The notes beneath the pieces were generated by a model that was not told the DNA's origin, did not search any database, and worked only from the letters and a program-made list of their open reading frames with translations. The translations under genes and the position numbers were made by a program. This document shows positions 44,752 to 53,362 of a stretch of 64,000 bases of DNA, piece after piece. The stretch's first letter is position 1. Each line of letters opens with the position of its first letter. This DNA comes from Halomonas sp. GT (lineage in GTDB: Bacteria; Pseudomonadota; Gammaproteobacteria; Pseudomonadales; Halomonadaceae): the NCBI RefSeq assembly GCF_002082565.1, contig NZ_CP020562.1, forward strand, positions 558,001-622,000, read 5' to 3'.

Positions 44752-46752
44752 ATGACCTCGCTATCACCGCAGCAGACGCTGAAGGCAGTATTCGGATTTG
44801 ATGATTTTCGTGGCGGTCAGCAGGCGGTGGTATCCAGAGTGTTGGATGGATGCTCTACCGCGGCGATTTTTGCCACCGGGGCGGGGAAGTCGCTCTGCTA
44901 TCAGTTGCCTGCACTTCATCTTCCGCACCTGACGCTGGTGGTATCGCCGCTGCTGGCACTGATGCAGGATCAACTCGCTTTTCTGGCACGCCATGGTGTT
45001 TCAGCCGCGAGTATTGATTCCACCCAAGACCGCGCTACGACCCGTGATGTGATGGAACGCGCTAAAAGCGGTGAGCTGAAAATCCTTATGGTGTCGGTGG
45101 AGCGGCTTAAGAACGAGCGCTTTCGGCACTTTCTACGCCAGATTCAAATATCGCTGCTGGTGGTTGATGAAGCACACTGTCTCTCTGAGTGGGGACACAA
45201 CTTCCGCCCCGATTACCTCAAACTACCCGAATATCAGCGCGACTTCGCTATTCCCCAGGTGCTGCTACTGACAGCCACGGCCACGCCCGCCGTTATCGCT
45301 GATATGCGCGGGAAGTTTGCTATTGCGCCAGAAAATGTTGTTACCACCGGCTTTTACCGCCCCAATTTGGAACTGCTGGTAGCGCCCGCGATGGAAAATC
45401 GTCAGCAACAGCTGATTGATTGGCTTATGCCGCAAATGCCGCTTGGCAACGAAGCGCCCACGATTATTTACGTTACCTTGCAGCAAACAGCCGAGCAGGT
45501 GGCAAGTGCACTTGCCACCCAGGGGATTGCTGCCCAGGCGTACCATGCGGGGCTGGATTCAGCCCGCCGCGACGAGATTCAGCGCCAGTTTATGAGCGGC
45601 AAATCGCCCTGCATTGTGGCTACCATTGCCTTCGGCATGGGGATTGATAAAGGCAATATCCGCAACGTTGTGCACTTTGATCTGCCTAAATCGATTGAGA
45701 ATTACAGTCAGGAAATTGGTCGAGCAGGGCGCGATGGGCTGCCTTCCACCTGTTTAACCATTGCCGGACGCGATGGTCTACGGGTGCTGGAGAACTTCGT
45801 TTACGGGGACACGCCTGAGTACGCGGGTATTTTGCGCTTACTGGAAGAAATTTCATCAGCCGGTCAAGCGCCAGATCGCCAGTGGGAAGTGCTGCTCAAT
45901 ACGCTTTCTCGAGATACCAATATCCGCCTGCTGCCACTTAAAACGCTACTGGTGCGGCTGGAAATGCACGGCATTATTGCACCGCGCTTTGCGTTCTTAG
46001 CCGAGTATCGGTTGCGCTACCATATTGAGCCTACTGCCTTGGCGGGACGTTTTGAAGGAGAGCGGGCAGCCTTTGTATGTTTGTTGATTGACAATATTGC
46101 TATTGCTCGCACCTGGGGAACGGTAGATTTTGAGCGACTGCATCAGGCTGGGCAGGCACAGCAAATTGATGCTTCCCGTGCCCGCGTCATTACCGCGCTT
46201 GAATACTTCCAGGATAAAGGCTGGCTGACCCTGGAAGGTAAACGCATGACCGATGTGTATGAAATTTGTCAGCCGGAATTTTCGGTCGAGGCGGTAGCAA
46301 GCCAGTTGTTTAATGAGTGTCTACATCGAGAGCAAATCGAAATTGAACGGTTGCACTCCATGCTGGCACTGTTTGAGTCGGAAAGCTGCCTGACTCGGCG
46401 ATTAGCTGAGCATTTTGGGGATACTACCTTCGATGGGCCACTTCATACCGAGCAGGGCCGCTGTGGTCACTGTTCGGTATGCTACGGCAACCCAGTTCGG
46501 TTGCCGGATGCGCCGCCGTTACCCACACTGTCTGATAATGATTTCATTCGCTATGCCTCACCGCTAATTGAACGCCATACAGAACAGTTCGGCCGGCCAC
46601 CTAATGCCCATCGGTTGGCGCACTTCTTATGTGGTTTAACCATGCCAGTCTTTACCCCACTCAAAGCCCGCGGCCTTAACGGCTTTGCGGTCTTTGAGCA
46701 GCGTGCCTACCCTGAAGTGCGACATTGGGCAGAGGCAATGCTAGGCGGGTAA
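44752..46752 (+). CDS. RecQ-family ATP-dependent DNA helicase, variant layout
   Basis: 666 residues from ATG 44752 (CCAGGGAACGG upstream). Helicase core: FDDFRGGQQAVVSRVL, Walker A FATGAGKSLCYQLPAL, DEAH box VVDEAHCLSEWGHNFRPDY, TATATPAV and motif VI SQEIGRAGRDG. The zinc-site cysteines are at about 545 (ESCLTRRLAEHFGD) and 571, 574, 577 (RCGHCSVC); in E. coli RecQ they sit just after the core, near residue 380-403. About 200 extra residues, probably winged-helix, lie between. It is a RecQ-like enzyme but probably not the orthologue of recQ. Confidence 0.88.
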   Translation: MTSLSPQQTLKAVFGFDDFRGGQQAVVSRVLDGCSTAAIFATGAGKSLCYQLPALHLPHLTLVVSPLLALMQDQLAFLARHGVSAASIDSTQDRATTRDVMERAKSGELKILMVSVERLKNERFRHFLRQIQISLLVVDEAHCLSEWGHNFRPDYLKLPEYQRDFAIPQVLLLTATATPAVIADMRGKFAIAPENVVTTGFYRPNLELLVAPAMENRQQQLIDWLMPQMPLGNEAPTIIYVTLQQTAEQVASALATQGIAAQAYHAGLDSARRDEIQRQFMSGKSPCIVATIAFGMGIDKGNIRNVVHFDLPKSIENYSQEIGRAGRDGLPSTCLTIAGRDGLRVLENFVYGDTPEYAGILRLLEEISSAGQAPDRQWEVLLNTLSRDTNIRLLPLKTLLVRLEMHGIIAPRFAFLAEYRLRYHIEPTALAGRFEGERAAFVCLLIDNIAIARTWGTVDFERLHQAGQAQQIDASRARVITALEYFQDKGWLTLEGKRMTDVYEICQPEFSVEAVASQLFNECLHREQIEIERLHSMLALFESESCLTRRLAEHFGDTTFDGPLHTEQGRCGHCSVCYGNPVRLPDAPPLPTLSDNDFIRYASPLIERHTEQFGRPPNAHRLAHFLCGLTMPVFTPLKARGLNGFAVFEQRAYPEVRHWAEAMLGG

Positions 46753-46839
46753 GTGTTTTGATAGCTGCTTTACTGATAGGTAGGGCCAATCGTTGACTAC
46801 GCTTAAGTTCGTTCAAGGAAGCTAATCCAGGGAGTCGTA

Positions 46840-47283
46840 ATGTTAAGCGGAAGTGGGGCAGTCGTCGTCATCACCGCAATAGCCGTCATAATGAGCGTGC
46901 TAGTACATTTTGAAGTGGCTATTCGGGTGAGCCGAAAGCTTGAGTATTGGTCGCTAACGTTGCGGCGGCGTTTTTTAGTACTGATATTCTCGTTATTTGG
47001 AGCGCATGTTACCGAAATTTGCCTGTTTGCTCTCGCGCTGATATGTCTTCAATACCTGCCAGAAACGGGTCAACTTTCGGGCAGCGAAGCGGTGACACTA
47101 TGGGATTATGTTTATGTGTCGGCAACCAGTTATACCACCCTAGGTTTTGGCGACCTAACACCTGAGGGCGGTATACGTCTGTTACTAAGTGCCGAAGGAT
47201 TGATCGGTTTTATGCTGATTACTTGGTCAGCATCGCTTACCTTCTTGCAAATGCAGCAGCACTGGGCTGTGGGGCCTGAGTAG
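46840..47283 (+). CDS. Small potassium channel-like membrane protein
   Basis: 147 residues, about four hydrophobic segments. The pore loop YTTLGFGDLTPEGG contains the selectivity-filter motif TLGFGD, followed by a last helix (LLLSAEGLIGFMLITWSASL). This is the Ion_trans_2/two-helix channel family without a RCK regulatory domain. Potassium conductance is inferred from the filter. Confidence 0.88.
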   Translation: MLSGSGAVVVITAIAVIMSVLVHFEVAIRVSRKLEYWSLTLRRRFLVLIFSLFGAHVTEICLFALALICLQYLPETGQLSGSEAVTLWDYVYVSATSYTTLGFGDLTPEGGIRLLLSAEGLIGFMLITWSASLTFLQMQQHWAVGPE

Positions 47284-47308
47284 TCAGTGGGGAGATGTGG
47301 CCTGTGAA

Positions 47309-48535
47309 TTACTCCCAAGCAGGAAAAGGATCGGGGAGCTGCTTCCAGGCTTCCATGCCTTGTAGCAGTTCAGCTTCACTTAGCAAGCAGGCATCTAGCG
47401 CCTCGCGCATGTTGTCTTGATCTAAGTGTTGGCCGATAAACACCAACTCCTGGCGCATGTCGCCAAACGGCTCCTGCCACTTTTCCATAATGAACTGGCG
47501 AGTTTCAGGATCTTCCGGCCAGTTAGCTTCTGGGATAGCTTTCCAGAACACTCCCGCTGGGCCGTGATGAGCAATACCGCCTGCTTGGCTCCATTGGCCT
47601 GCGAAGCGTGGCCGAGTAGCAAGCCAGAAAAAGCCTTTCGAGCGTAGCAGCCCTTTACCAAACCACTCTTCATTGAGTAAATCGTGGAATTTCTGCGGGT
47701 GGAAAGGGCGGCGAGCATGATAGGCAAAGCTACCGATACCGTACTCTTCGGTTTCTGGCACATGCTCGCCACGCATCTCTTTTAGCCAACCAGGCGCTTG
47801 CTGGGCGCGCTCAAAATTGAACTTGCCAGTATCAAGCACCTTCTCTAGCGGCACGCCACCTTGAGTGATGGGCACCAGCTCTGCATCAGGGTTTAGTGAG
47901 CGTAGAATCGCCGTTAGCGCATCAAGCTCTTTTTTATTGATCAGATCCGTTTTACTGATCAGTAATACATCACAAAACTCGATCTGGTCGACCAGTAGGT
48001 CTGCGACGTTACGCTCGTCGTCTTCACCCAAGCTTTCGCCAGCTTCAGCGAGGCTCTGCGCTTCGCGGTACTGCTCAAGAAAGTTGGCTCCATCGACAAC
48101 AGTGACGAGCGTATCAAGGCGTGCAACGTGGGAGAGGCTCTGGCCGCTTTCATCTTCAAAGGTGAAGGTTTCCGCAACGGGCAGCGGCTCGGAAATCCCT
48201 GTGGACTCAATCACCAGGTAATCAAATTTACCTTCTCTGGCCAGTTGGCTAACTTCGTCTAGCAAGTCTTCACGCAGCGTGCAGCAAATACAGCCGTTGC
48301 TCATTTCTACCAAACGCTCTTCAGAGCGGTTCAGTGCCACCTCGCCATCTAATGTTGATTCGCCAGGGCCGCCACGTACTAATGCACCGTCGATATTGAC
48401 CTCGCTCATATCGTTGACAATCACCGCAACGCGACGACCTTCGCGGTTAGCCAAAATATGATTGAGTACGGTGGTTTTACCTGCACCTAGAAATCCTGAA
48501 AGCACGGTCACAGGTAGGGGAGAAAATACGGTCAT
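47309..48535 (-). CDS. COG0523 GTPase (CobW/ZigA-type zinc chaperone)
   Basis: 408 residues. Walker [16 protein letters not shown], the metal-binding CICC in [36 protein letters not shown] as the G4 motif, and a CobW C-terminal domain with [16 protein letters not shown]. ZigA and ZNG1-type members deliver zinc to client enzymes under zinc limitation. A Zur-like box about 50 bases upstream supports that branch rather than cobalamin or nitrile hydratase types. Confidence 0.92.
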   Translation of the reverse strand: MTVFSPLPVTVLSGFLGAGKTTVLNHILANREGRRVAVIVNDMSEVNIDGALVRGGPGESTLDGEVALNRSEERLVEMSNGCICCTLREDLLDEVSQLAREGKFDYLVIESTGISEPLPVAETFTFEDESGQSLSHVARLDTLVTVVDGANFLEQYREAQSLAEAGESLGEDDERNVADLLVDQIEFCDVLLISKTDLINKKELDALTAILRSLNPDAELVPITQGGVPLEKVLDTGKFNFERAQQAPGWLKEMRGEHVPETEEYGIGSFAYHARRPFHPQKFHDLLNEEWFGKGLLRSKGFFWLATRPRFAGQWSQAGGIAHHGPAGVFWKAIPEANWPEDPETRQFIMEKWQEPFGDMRQELVFIGQHLDQDNMREALDACLLSEAELLQGMEAWKQLPDPFPAWE

Positions 48536-48578
48536 TGTGAATGCACCTCTAACGAGTTTTATAAGCGAGTTTATGTTA

Positions 48579-48593
48579 TGTGATAATATAACA
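48579..48593. promoter_or_regulatory. Zur-like box upstream of the COG0523 GTPase
   Basis: TGTGATAATATAACA matches the 15-base Zur core TGTTATAATATAACA at 14 positions and continues ATTA, as in the wider consensus. The centre lies about 50 bases before the start codon at 48535. The same signature is found before the Dpp-type operon at 37.7 kb. Confidence 0.75.
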
Positions 48594-48659
48594 TTAATTC
48601 AGTGGTTAAAAAGGCCCGTTAGAAGATGGCATCCTATAATTTTTCGTTGCAAATGGTGA

Positions 48660-48935
48660 TTAGCGCTTATATTGCGTCGGGCAGTAGCCGCGTAAAACAT
48701 CCGAAGATCGCAAAGCCGTGTGTTTAGTCGCGCGACCTGTAACGCGTTTACGCCATAAACGAAACGAGGCTGGCTTAAGCTGGTGGCGCATCACCTCTAT
48801 GACGTCTGGCTCGCCTAGGCCAAATAGAGAATTGATCGCTTCAAACGGCGTGCGGTCTTCCCAGGCCATTTCAATGACACGGGACTGCTCCTCTTCAGGT
48901 AAGCGACGAAAGCGTTTCACAGCTGCTTTAGGCAT
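48660..48935 (-). CDS. TIGR03643-type small protein
   Basis: 91 residues. FRRLPEEEQSRVIEMAWEDR, TPFEAINSLFGLGEPDVIEVM, and RHQLKPASFRLWRKRVTGR fit the short, helical TIGR03643 family, whose function is unknown; the sequence is like a degenerate helix-turn-helix. Minus strand, about 124 bases downstream of the GTPase start region and on a separate transcript. Confidence 0.78.
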   Translation of the reverse strand: MPKAAVKRFRRLPEEEQSRVIEMAWEDRTPFEAINSLFGLGEPDVIEVMRHQLKPASFRLWRKRVTGRATKHTALRSSDVLRGYCPTQYKR

Positions 48936-48987
48936 TGGGCACCTTACATGTTGATGAAGCGAGAAAGTAACGGGTTGTTGTTAATTA

Positions 48988-49025
48988 TACCAGTGTTGGA
49001 CATTGTTGATTCCAATGTACTGGTA
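48988..49025 (-). terminator. Hairpin after the methyltransferase
   Basis: TACCAGT (48988-48994) and ACTGGTA (49019-49025) with inner arms CATTG/CAATG form an imperfect long hairpin. In the minus direction it is 32 bases after the methyltransferase stop, followed by ATAATTAA. Confidence 0.5.
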
Positions 49026-49056
49026 TTTTGAGGGGGTGTGCAGTTGTGAGAGCCGT

Positions 49057-49671
49057 TTACTTTATCGCTAAAAGCGCTCGAAAAAGGCCATTCATCAATA
49101 CGGGTTCGTCGCGGCGGATAGTAAAGCCTGCCTGTTTAAGCAGTGGCGTTGCCTGACGGGTGATGTCGGTCGCGATCAATGAAGTGATGGCGTTCAGTGC
49201 TCGCCGACTTGGACCGGCAATGTGGGTGTCGGGTTGGAATTTATCCATAACACATAGCTGTCCGTCGCTTTTTAGTACTCGGTGCGCCTCGGCTAGTCCC
49301 TGTTCAGGGTTGGGCATCACCGCCAAAATGAGATGCATCACAACGACATCAAAATGCTCATCTGGATAGTCAAGTGCTGCAGCATCCATCACATGGCACT
49401 CCACGTCACGTTGCGCATGTTCCGCTCGTTCACGGGCGCGCGTCACCATCGCGGGGGTAAGGTCGGTTAAATGAATTTCTAATTCGCGTGGTAAATAAGG
49501 CAGGTCTAAGCCGGTGCCTGCACCGACCAGTAACACTCGCATCCCGGGTTCCCAGTCAACTTGGTTTAGCGCATTTCTTCGGGGTTGACGAAACGCTTTA
49601 GTCGCCACCAAATCATAGACTGGCGCGTAAATGCTATAACGCAAGCGGTTCCAGGCGGTGGTATTTACCAT
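49057..49671 (-). CDS. Class I SAM-dependent methyltransferase
   Basis: 204 residues. Motif I is VLLVGAGTGLDLPYLP, with LTDLTPAMVTRARE after strand 2 and FDVVVMHLILAVMP as motif post-II. Similar to phospholipid N-methyltransferase PmtA and UbiE-like enzymes; the substrate is open. RYSIYAPVYDLVA at the N-terminus fits the lipid-methyltransferase group. Separate from the Eut regulator by a 70-base gap that holds a tandem repeat. Confidence 0.82.
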   Translation of the reverse strand: MVNTTAWNRLRYSIYAPVYDLVATKAFRQPRRNALNQVDWEPGMRVLLVGAGTGLDLPYLPRELEIHLTDLTPAMVTRARERAEHAQRDVECHVMDAAALDYPDEHFDVVVMHLILAVMPNPEQGLAEAHRVLKSDGQLCVMDKFQPDTHIAGPSRRALNAITSLIATDITRQATPLLKQAGFTIRRDEPVLMNGLFRALLAIK

Positions 49672-49673
49672 AG

Positions 49674-49731
49674 GGTCTCTACCTCGATACAGGACCTTTG
49701 CTCGACATAAGGTCTTTACCTCGAAAGGACT
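49674..49731. repeat. Degenerate 18-19 base tandem repeat
   Basis: Three related units, AGGGTCTCTACCTCGATAC, AGGACCTTTGCTCGACATA and AGGTCTTTACCTCGAAAG, run head to tail between the methyltransferase start and the Eut regulator stop. They are less conserved than the other repeats of this kind in the window. Confidence 0.6.
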
Positions 49732-49740
49732 GCCGCGCGC

Positions 49741-50685
49741 TCAATGAATCGCGTTTAACGTTTGTGAAGGGCTTTCTCCAAACTGTTGTTTGTAGTCATG
49801 AGCAAATTGCCCCAAATGCCAAAAGCCCCAATAGGTGGCAATTTCAGTCACTGTTTGGTGAGGCTCGGCACTGCGCAGGGCGCGGCGCACTCGGTTAAGC
49901 CGCGTTAAACGTAAAAACTGCAGCGGGCTAATACCTAGGATAGTCGTAAAACTGTATTGCAGCGTACGTCTGCTGACATGAGTTAGCTCGCATAGTGTCT
50001 CCATCGTCACTGGACCTTCCAGGTGTTCATCAACATAGCGCTTCACCCGGTCAACCACTGCTTTTCGATGAGGATAGCTGGGAGGCAATTCATGGCTTGC
50101 TTGGTTGGCTTTTAATACTTCCATTAGGCCTGTTAGCAAAATATCTTGATGAACGTTTTCAGCAATGGGGCCTTGTTGATTTGAGAGTAAGCGTTCAAGC
50201 AAAAACGACACAGCATGAAGGGTTTCAGGTGCTACCCGACGGCGGGGTGAAGCATGCCACTCATTATCAAGTATCACCCCCTGTCGCTGGGCGGCAGCCT
50301 GTAATAACGGCATACGTATCACCAGCCCATAAATATCAAATGCCTCGGGCGTTACCAGCTCAAAATCGTGACCGCCGGGGTGGCACATCACCTCATGTTT
50401 TTCCAACGCCTGCCCATTAATTCGTGACCCTGGTGCTTGAGTGGGGATGCCCAGCCAGAGAGAGTCAGCCCACACCCGGCAGTCTTGTCGCAGCGCTTGC
50501 CCTGTATGTTCTTTAAACACCTGCATAGCGGGTAATTCAATTTCATCTAGTCGCCCATAAAATCGGCCAGGACTTAGTTGGTCGTATTGCTGCTGCCAGC
50601 GGGTCAGGTTTTGGGCATGTTCGTCGGCATCAAACGCCTCCTGTATGCACTTTTTTGGTGCATGGTCTTGACTTGTCAGCGTCAT
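49741..50685 (-). CDS. AraC family regulator, EutR-like
   Basis: 314 residues. The C-terminal double helix-turn-helix starts near residue 215: ETLCELTHVSRRTLQYSF then ILGISPLQFLRLTRLNRVRRAL and EIATYWGFWHLGQFAHDYKQQFGESP. This matches EutR, which activates eut genes with ethanolamine and adenosylcobalamin. The divergent eutBC-permease genes support the role. It lies 254 bases from eutB, with an inverted 11-base pair between. Confidence 0.88.
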   Translation of the reverse strand: MTLTSQDHAPKKCIQEAFDADEHAQNLTRWQQQYDQLSPGRFYGRLDEIELPAMQVFKEHTGQALRQDCRVWADSLWLGIPTQAPGSRINGQALEKHEVMCHPGGHDFELVTPEAFDIYGLVIRMPLLQAAAQRQGVILDNEWHASPRRRVAPETLHAVSFLLERLLSNQQGPIAENVHQDILLTGLMEVLKANQASHELPPSYPHRKAVVDRVKRYVDEHLEGPVTMETLCELTHVSRRTLQYSFTTILGISPLQFLRLTRLNRVRRALRSAEPHQTVTEIATYWGFWHLGQFAHDYKQQFGESPSQTLNAIH

Positions 50686-50710
50686 GAGAAACTCCTGTGA
50701 ACGTGATTAA

Positions 50711-50817
50711 AGCGCTATCACGTTGCTTGCTTGTTTCTAATTTATTGTATTTGTTTGAATTTTTATCAGTATGACAGGTTTGCCAAAACTCGATACTCCC
50801 CATTAAGTGATAGCGCT
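50711..50817. promoter_or_regulatory. Inverted 11-base pair between the Eut regulator and eutB
   Basis: AGCGCTATCAC (50711-50721) and its exact reverse complement GTGATAGCGCT (50807-50817) lie 85 bases apart in the divergent gap. One is next to the regulator gene, the other on the eutB side, as expected for two sites of a single activator reading outward. Confidence 0.6.
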
Positions 50818-50874
50818 ATTGTGGAAACAAGCAAATTCTGTTCCTCAACGTGCATTCGGCGCCATTGTTTTAGC

Positions 50875-50917
50875 AATAGACGTTCTAGGAATAGACGTTT
50901 TGGAAATAGCCGCTTTT
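50875..50917. repeat. Tandem 14-15 base repeat before eutB
   Basis: AATAGACGTTCTAGG (50875-50889), AATAGACGTTTTGG (50890-50903) and a diverged AAATAGCCGCTTTT (50904-50917) lie directly upstream of the eutB ribosome site. Confidence 0.8.
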
Positions 50918-50939
50918 AAATATAAAAAAGGAAGGTCCC

Positions 50940-52355
50940 ATGGCGCAGACCTATCACACAACTGTCGGAAGCCGCCGCTATCGCTTTAATGGCTTGGCGG
51001 AATTAATGGCCAAGGCCACGCCACCACGCTCCGGTGACCGCTTGGCAGGTGTCATTGCAGAATCAGCAGAAGAGCGGGTAGTGGCGCAAATGGTGCTCGC
51101 AGAGCTCCCGCTTACCACGTTTTTGAATGATGTACTTATCCCTTATGAGCAAGACGAAATTACTCGTTTAATCATCGATGAGCACGATGCCGCTGCATTT
51201 GCGCCGCTGAAGCATTTAACCGTGGGGGACTTCCGTAACTGGCTGCTGTCCGACTATGCCACCAGCGATATTTTAGCCGCGGCTCGCCCTGGCATTACCC
51301 CTGAAATGGCCGCCGCTGTTAGCAAGTTGATGCGCAATCAAGATTTGATGCTAGTCGCCAAGAAGTGCCATGTGACGACTGCATTTCGCAATACTATTGG
51401 TTTGCCGGGGCGGTTATCCACGCGTTTGCAGCCCAACCATCCTACTGATGACGTGACCGGGATTGCCGCCAGTATTCTGGATGGCTTGCTGTATGGCAGT
51501 GGCGATGCGGTCATTGGGATCAATCCTGCTACTGATAATGTCGCCCAAAGCATCAAGCTAATGCGCCTGATGGACGATGTCATTCAGAAATATGAAATTC
51601 CCACCCAATCCTGCGTGCTCACCCATGTTACCAATACGCTTGAAGCGATTGAGCAGGGCGCGCCGGTAGATCTCGTTTTTCAATCCATTGGCGGTACCGA
51701 AGCCACCAACCGCAGCTTTGGCTTTGATTTGAGTACGCTGGCGGAGGCTGAGGCGGCCGCTCTGACCCTGAACCGCGGTACGGTTGGGCGCAACGTGATG
51801 TATTTCGAAACTGGGCAAGGCAGCTCGCTTTCCGCTGACGCTCATCATGGTTTAGACCAACAAACCTGTGAAGCCCGTGCTTATGCGGTAGCGCGCAAGT
51901 TTAATCCGCTGCTGGTGAATACGGTGGTGGGATTTATCGGCCCCGAGTACCTGTACGACGGCAAAGAAATCACCCGAGCGGGGCTGGAAGACCACTTTTG
52001 CGGCAAGTTGCTAGGCGTACCCATGGGCTGTGATGTTTGCTACACCAATCACGCTGAAGCCGATCAAAATGATATGGACAACCTGCTAACGCTATTAGGC
52101 GTGGCGGGCTGTAGCTTTGTGATGGGTATCCCCGGTTCTGACGACATAATGCTCAACTATCAAACCACCTCTTTTCACGATGCGCTGTATGCGCGGCGGG
52201 TGCTTGGGTTGAAGGCCGCCCCTGAGTTCGAGCAGTGGCTGGCGAAGATGCAAATCTTCCAAGATGTTTCTTCCTATCGGCTCAACGATCAATTACCGGC
52301 CGCTTTCGCTAATAGCCTGCGCCACCTGCCAAAGGAGGATGCTCGCGATGTCTGA
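50940..52355 (+). CDS. eutB: Ethanolamine ammonia-lyase large subunit
   Basis: 471 residues, full length for EutB. Typical stretches: KTCHV-like AKKCHVTTAFRNTIGLPGR, RLQPNHPTDDVTGIAASI, FQSIGGTEATNRSFGFD, YFETGQGSSLSADAHHG (which contains the substrate Glu), and MGIPGSDDIMLNYQTTSFHD. The adenosylcobalamin-dependent enzyme splits ethanolamine to acetaldehyde and ammonia. AAGGAAGG lies upstream. Stop overlaps eutC by eight bases. Confidence 0.97.
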   Translation: MAQTYHTTVGSRRYRFNGLAELMAKATPPRSGDRLAGVIAESAEERVVAQMVLAELPLTTFLNDVLIPYEQDEITRLIIDEHDAAAFAPLKHLTVGDFRNWLLSDYATSDILAAARPGITPEMAAAVSKLMRNQDLMLVAKKCHVTTAFRNTIGLPGRLSTRLQPNHPTDDVTGIAASILDGLLYGSGDAVIGINPATDNVAQSIKLMRLMDDVIQKYEIPTQSCVLTHVTNTLEAIEQGAPVDLVFQSIGGTEATNRSFGFDLSTLAEAEAAALTLNRGTVGRNVMYFETGQGSSLSADAHHGLDQQTCEARAYAVARKFNPLLVNTVVGFIGPEYLYDGKEITRAGLEDHFCGKLLGVPMGCDVCYTNHAEADQNDMDNLLTLLGVAGCSFVMGIPGSDDIMLNYQTTSFHDALYARRVLGLKAAPEFEQWLAKMQIFQDVSSYRLNDQLPAAFANSLRHLPKEDARDV

Positions 52356-53190
52356 TAATGAATCTAAAAAAGCCCCATCGATTGTGATTGCTAACCCATG
52401 GGAGCGGCTGAGGGCATTTACCGATGCTCGCATTGGGCTTGGACGAGCGGGCATTAGTCTGCCCACGCATCAGCTATTGGCGTTTCAACTGGCTCATGCC
52501 CAAGCCCAGGATGCCGTTCACTGCCTTCTTGAGTGCGACGCGCTGGCCGATGAGTTAACGACAGCGCTGAGCCTGAACCAGCCACCTATTCATGTGCATA
52601 GCCACGCAGTGGACAGGGCCATGTATCTGCAGCGTCCGGATTATGGCCGTCGTCTTGACGACGCTTCGCGAGAGCAACTGCAACAAGCGGCGCAAAGTGG
52701 CCAGCGCTTTGATTTAGCGGTGGTGATTGTTGATGGACTTTCCTCACTGGCAGTACAGCAGAACAGTGCGCCGTTTCTTACTGCGCTGTATCGCGCCTTT
52801 GAGAGTGATCAGCGGGAATGGCAGCTCGCGCCATTAACCATCGTAGAGCAGGGGCGTGTGGCGATTGGTGATGAGGTTGGCGCGCTGCTTAATGCCGATG
52901 CCGTGTTGGTGATGATTGGTGAACGTCCAGGCTTAAGCTCCCCCGATAGCCTCGGGCTGTATATGACCTGGGAGCCAGAAGTGGGCTTAAAGGATGACCG
53001 CCGAAACTGCATTTCGAACGTTCGCCCAGCAGGGCTCAAGCCGGAAGAGGCCGCACGGCGGCTGCTGTTGTTATTAACCGAAGCCCGTCAGCGGCAACTG
53101 TCTGGCGTGCAATTGAAAGATCGTAGCGAGGAAAGTGTATTAGAAGGTGCAACAGGGGGGACAACTCAAAACTTTCTGGTGGCCGATTAA
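52348..53190 (+). CDS. eutC: Ethanolamine ammonia-lyase small subunit
   Basis: 280 residues from ATG 52348, preceded by AAAGGAGG within the eutB end. FTDARIGLGRAGISLPTHQLLAFQLAHAQAQDAVH is the standard EutC N-terminal motif, and CISNVRPAGLKPEEAA lies near the C-terminus. It binds the cobalamin cofactor with EutB. The longer frame from 52264 overlaps eutB and is not needed. Confidence 0.96.
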   Translation: MSDNESKKAPSIVIANPWERLRAFTDARIGLGRAGISLPTHQLLAFQLAHAQAQDAVHCLLECDALADELTTALSLNQPPIHVHSHAVDRAMYLQRPDYGRRLDDASREQLQQAAQSGQRFDLAVVIVDGLSSLAVQQNSAPFLTALYRAFESDQREWQLAPLTIVEQGRVAIGDEVGALLNADAVLVMIGERPGLSSPDSLGLYMTWEPEVGLKDDRRNCISNVRPAGLKPEEAARRLLLLLTEARQRQLSGVQLKDRSEESVLEGATGGTTQNFLVAD

Positions 53191-53267
53191 CGGGGGCTTG
53201 CGTACTAAGCGAAACCCATTAACAACCCGCCAATAACGACATATCAATAACAACACTTATAGAAACG

Positions 53268-53291
53268 CTCCTAACAACACTCCTAACAACA
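53268..53291. repeat. Tandem 12-base repeat
   Basis: CTCCTAACAACA occurs twice, perfectly, at 53268-53279 and 53280-53291, in the gap between eutC and the permease. The surrounding 100 bases repeat the CAATAAC/TAACAAC theme more loosely. Confidence 0.85.
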
Positions 53292-53362
53292 ATATGGAAC
53301 CAACACCCTGACTCAGCACGCCGCTGACAACGATTGCGTTCCACACTAAAAAGGGCAAGACA

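Noticed and set aside
50686..50939. A cobalamin riboswitch before eutB
   Set aside because: The 254-base gap shows no B12-box-like or conserved cobalamin-riboswitch segment; only the inverted pair and a tandem repeat are visible.
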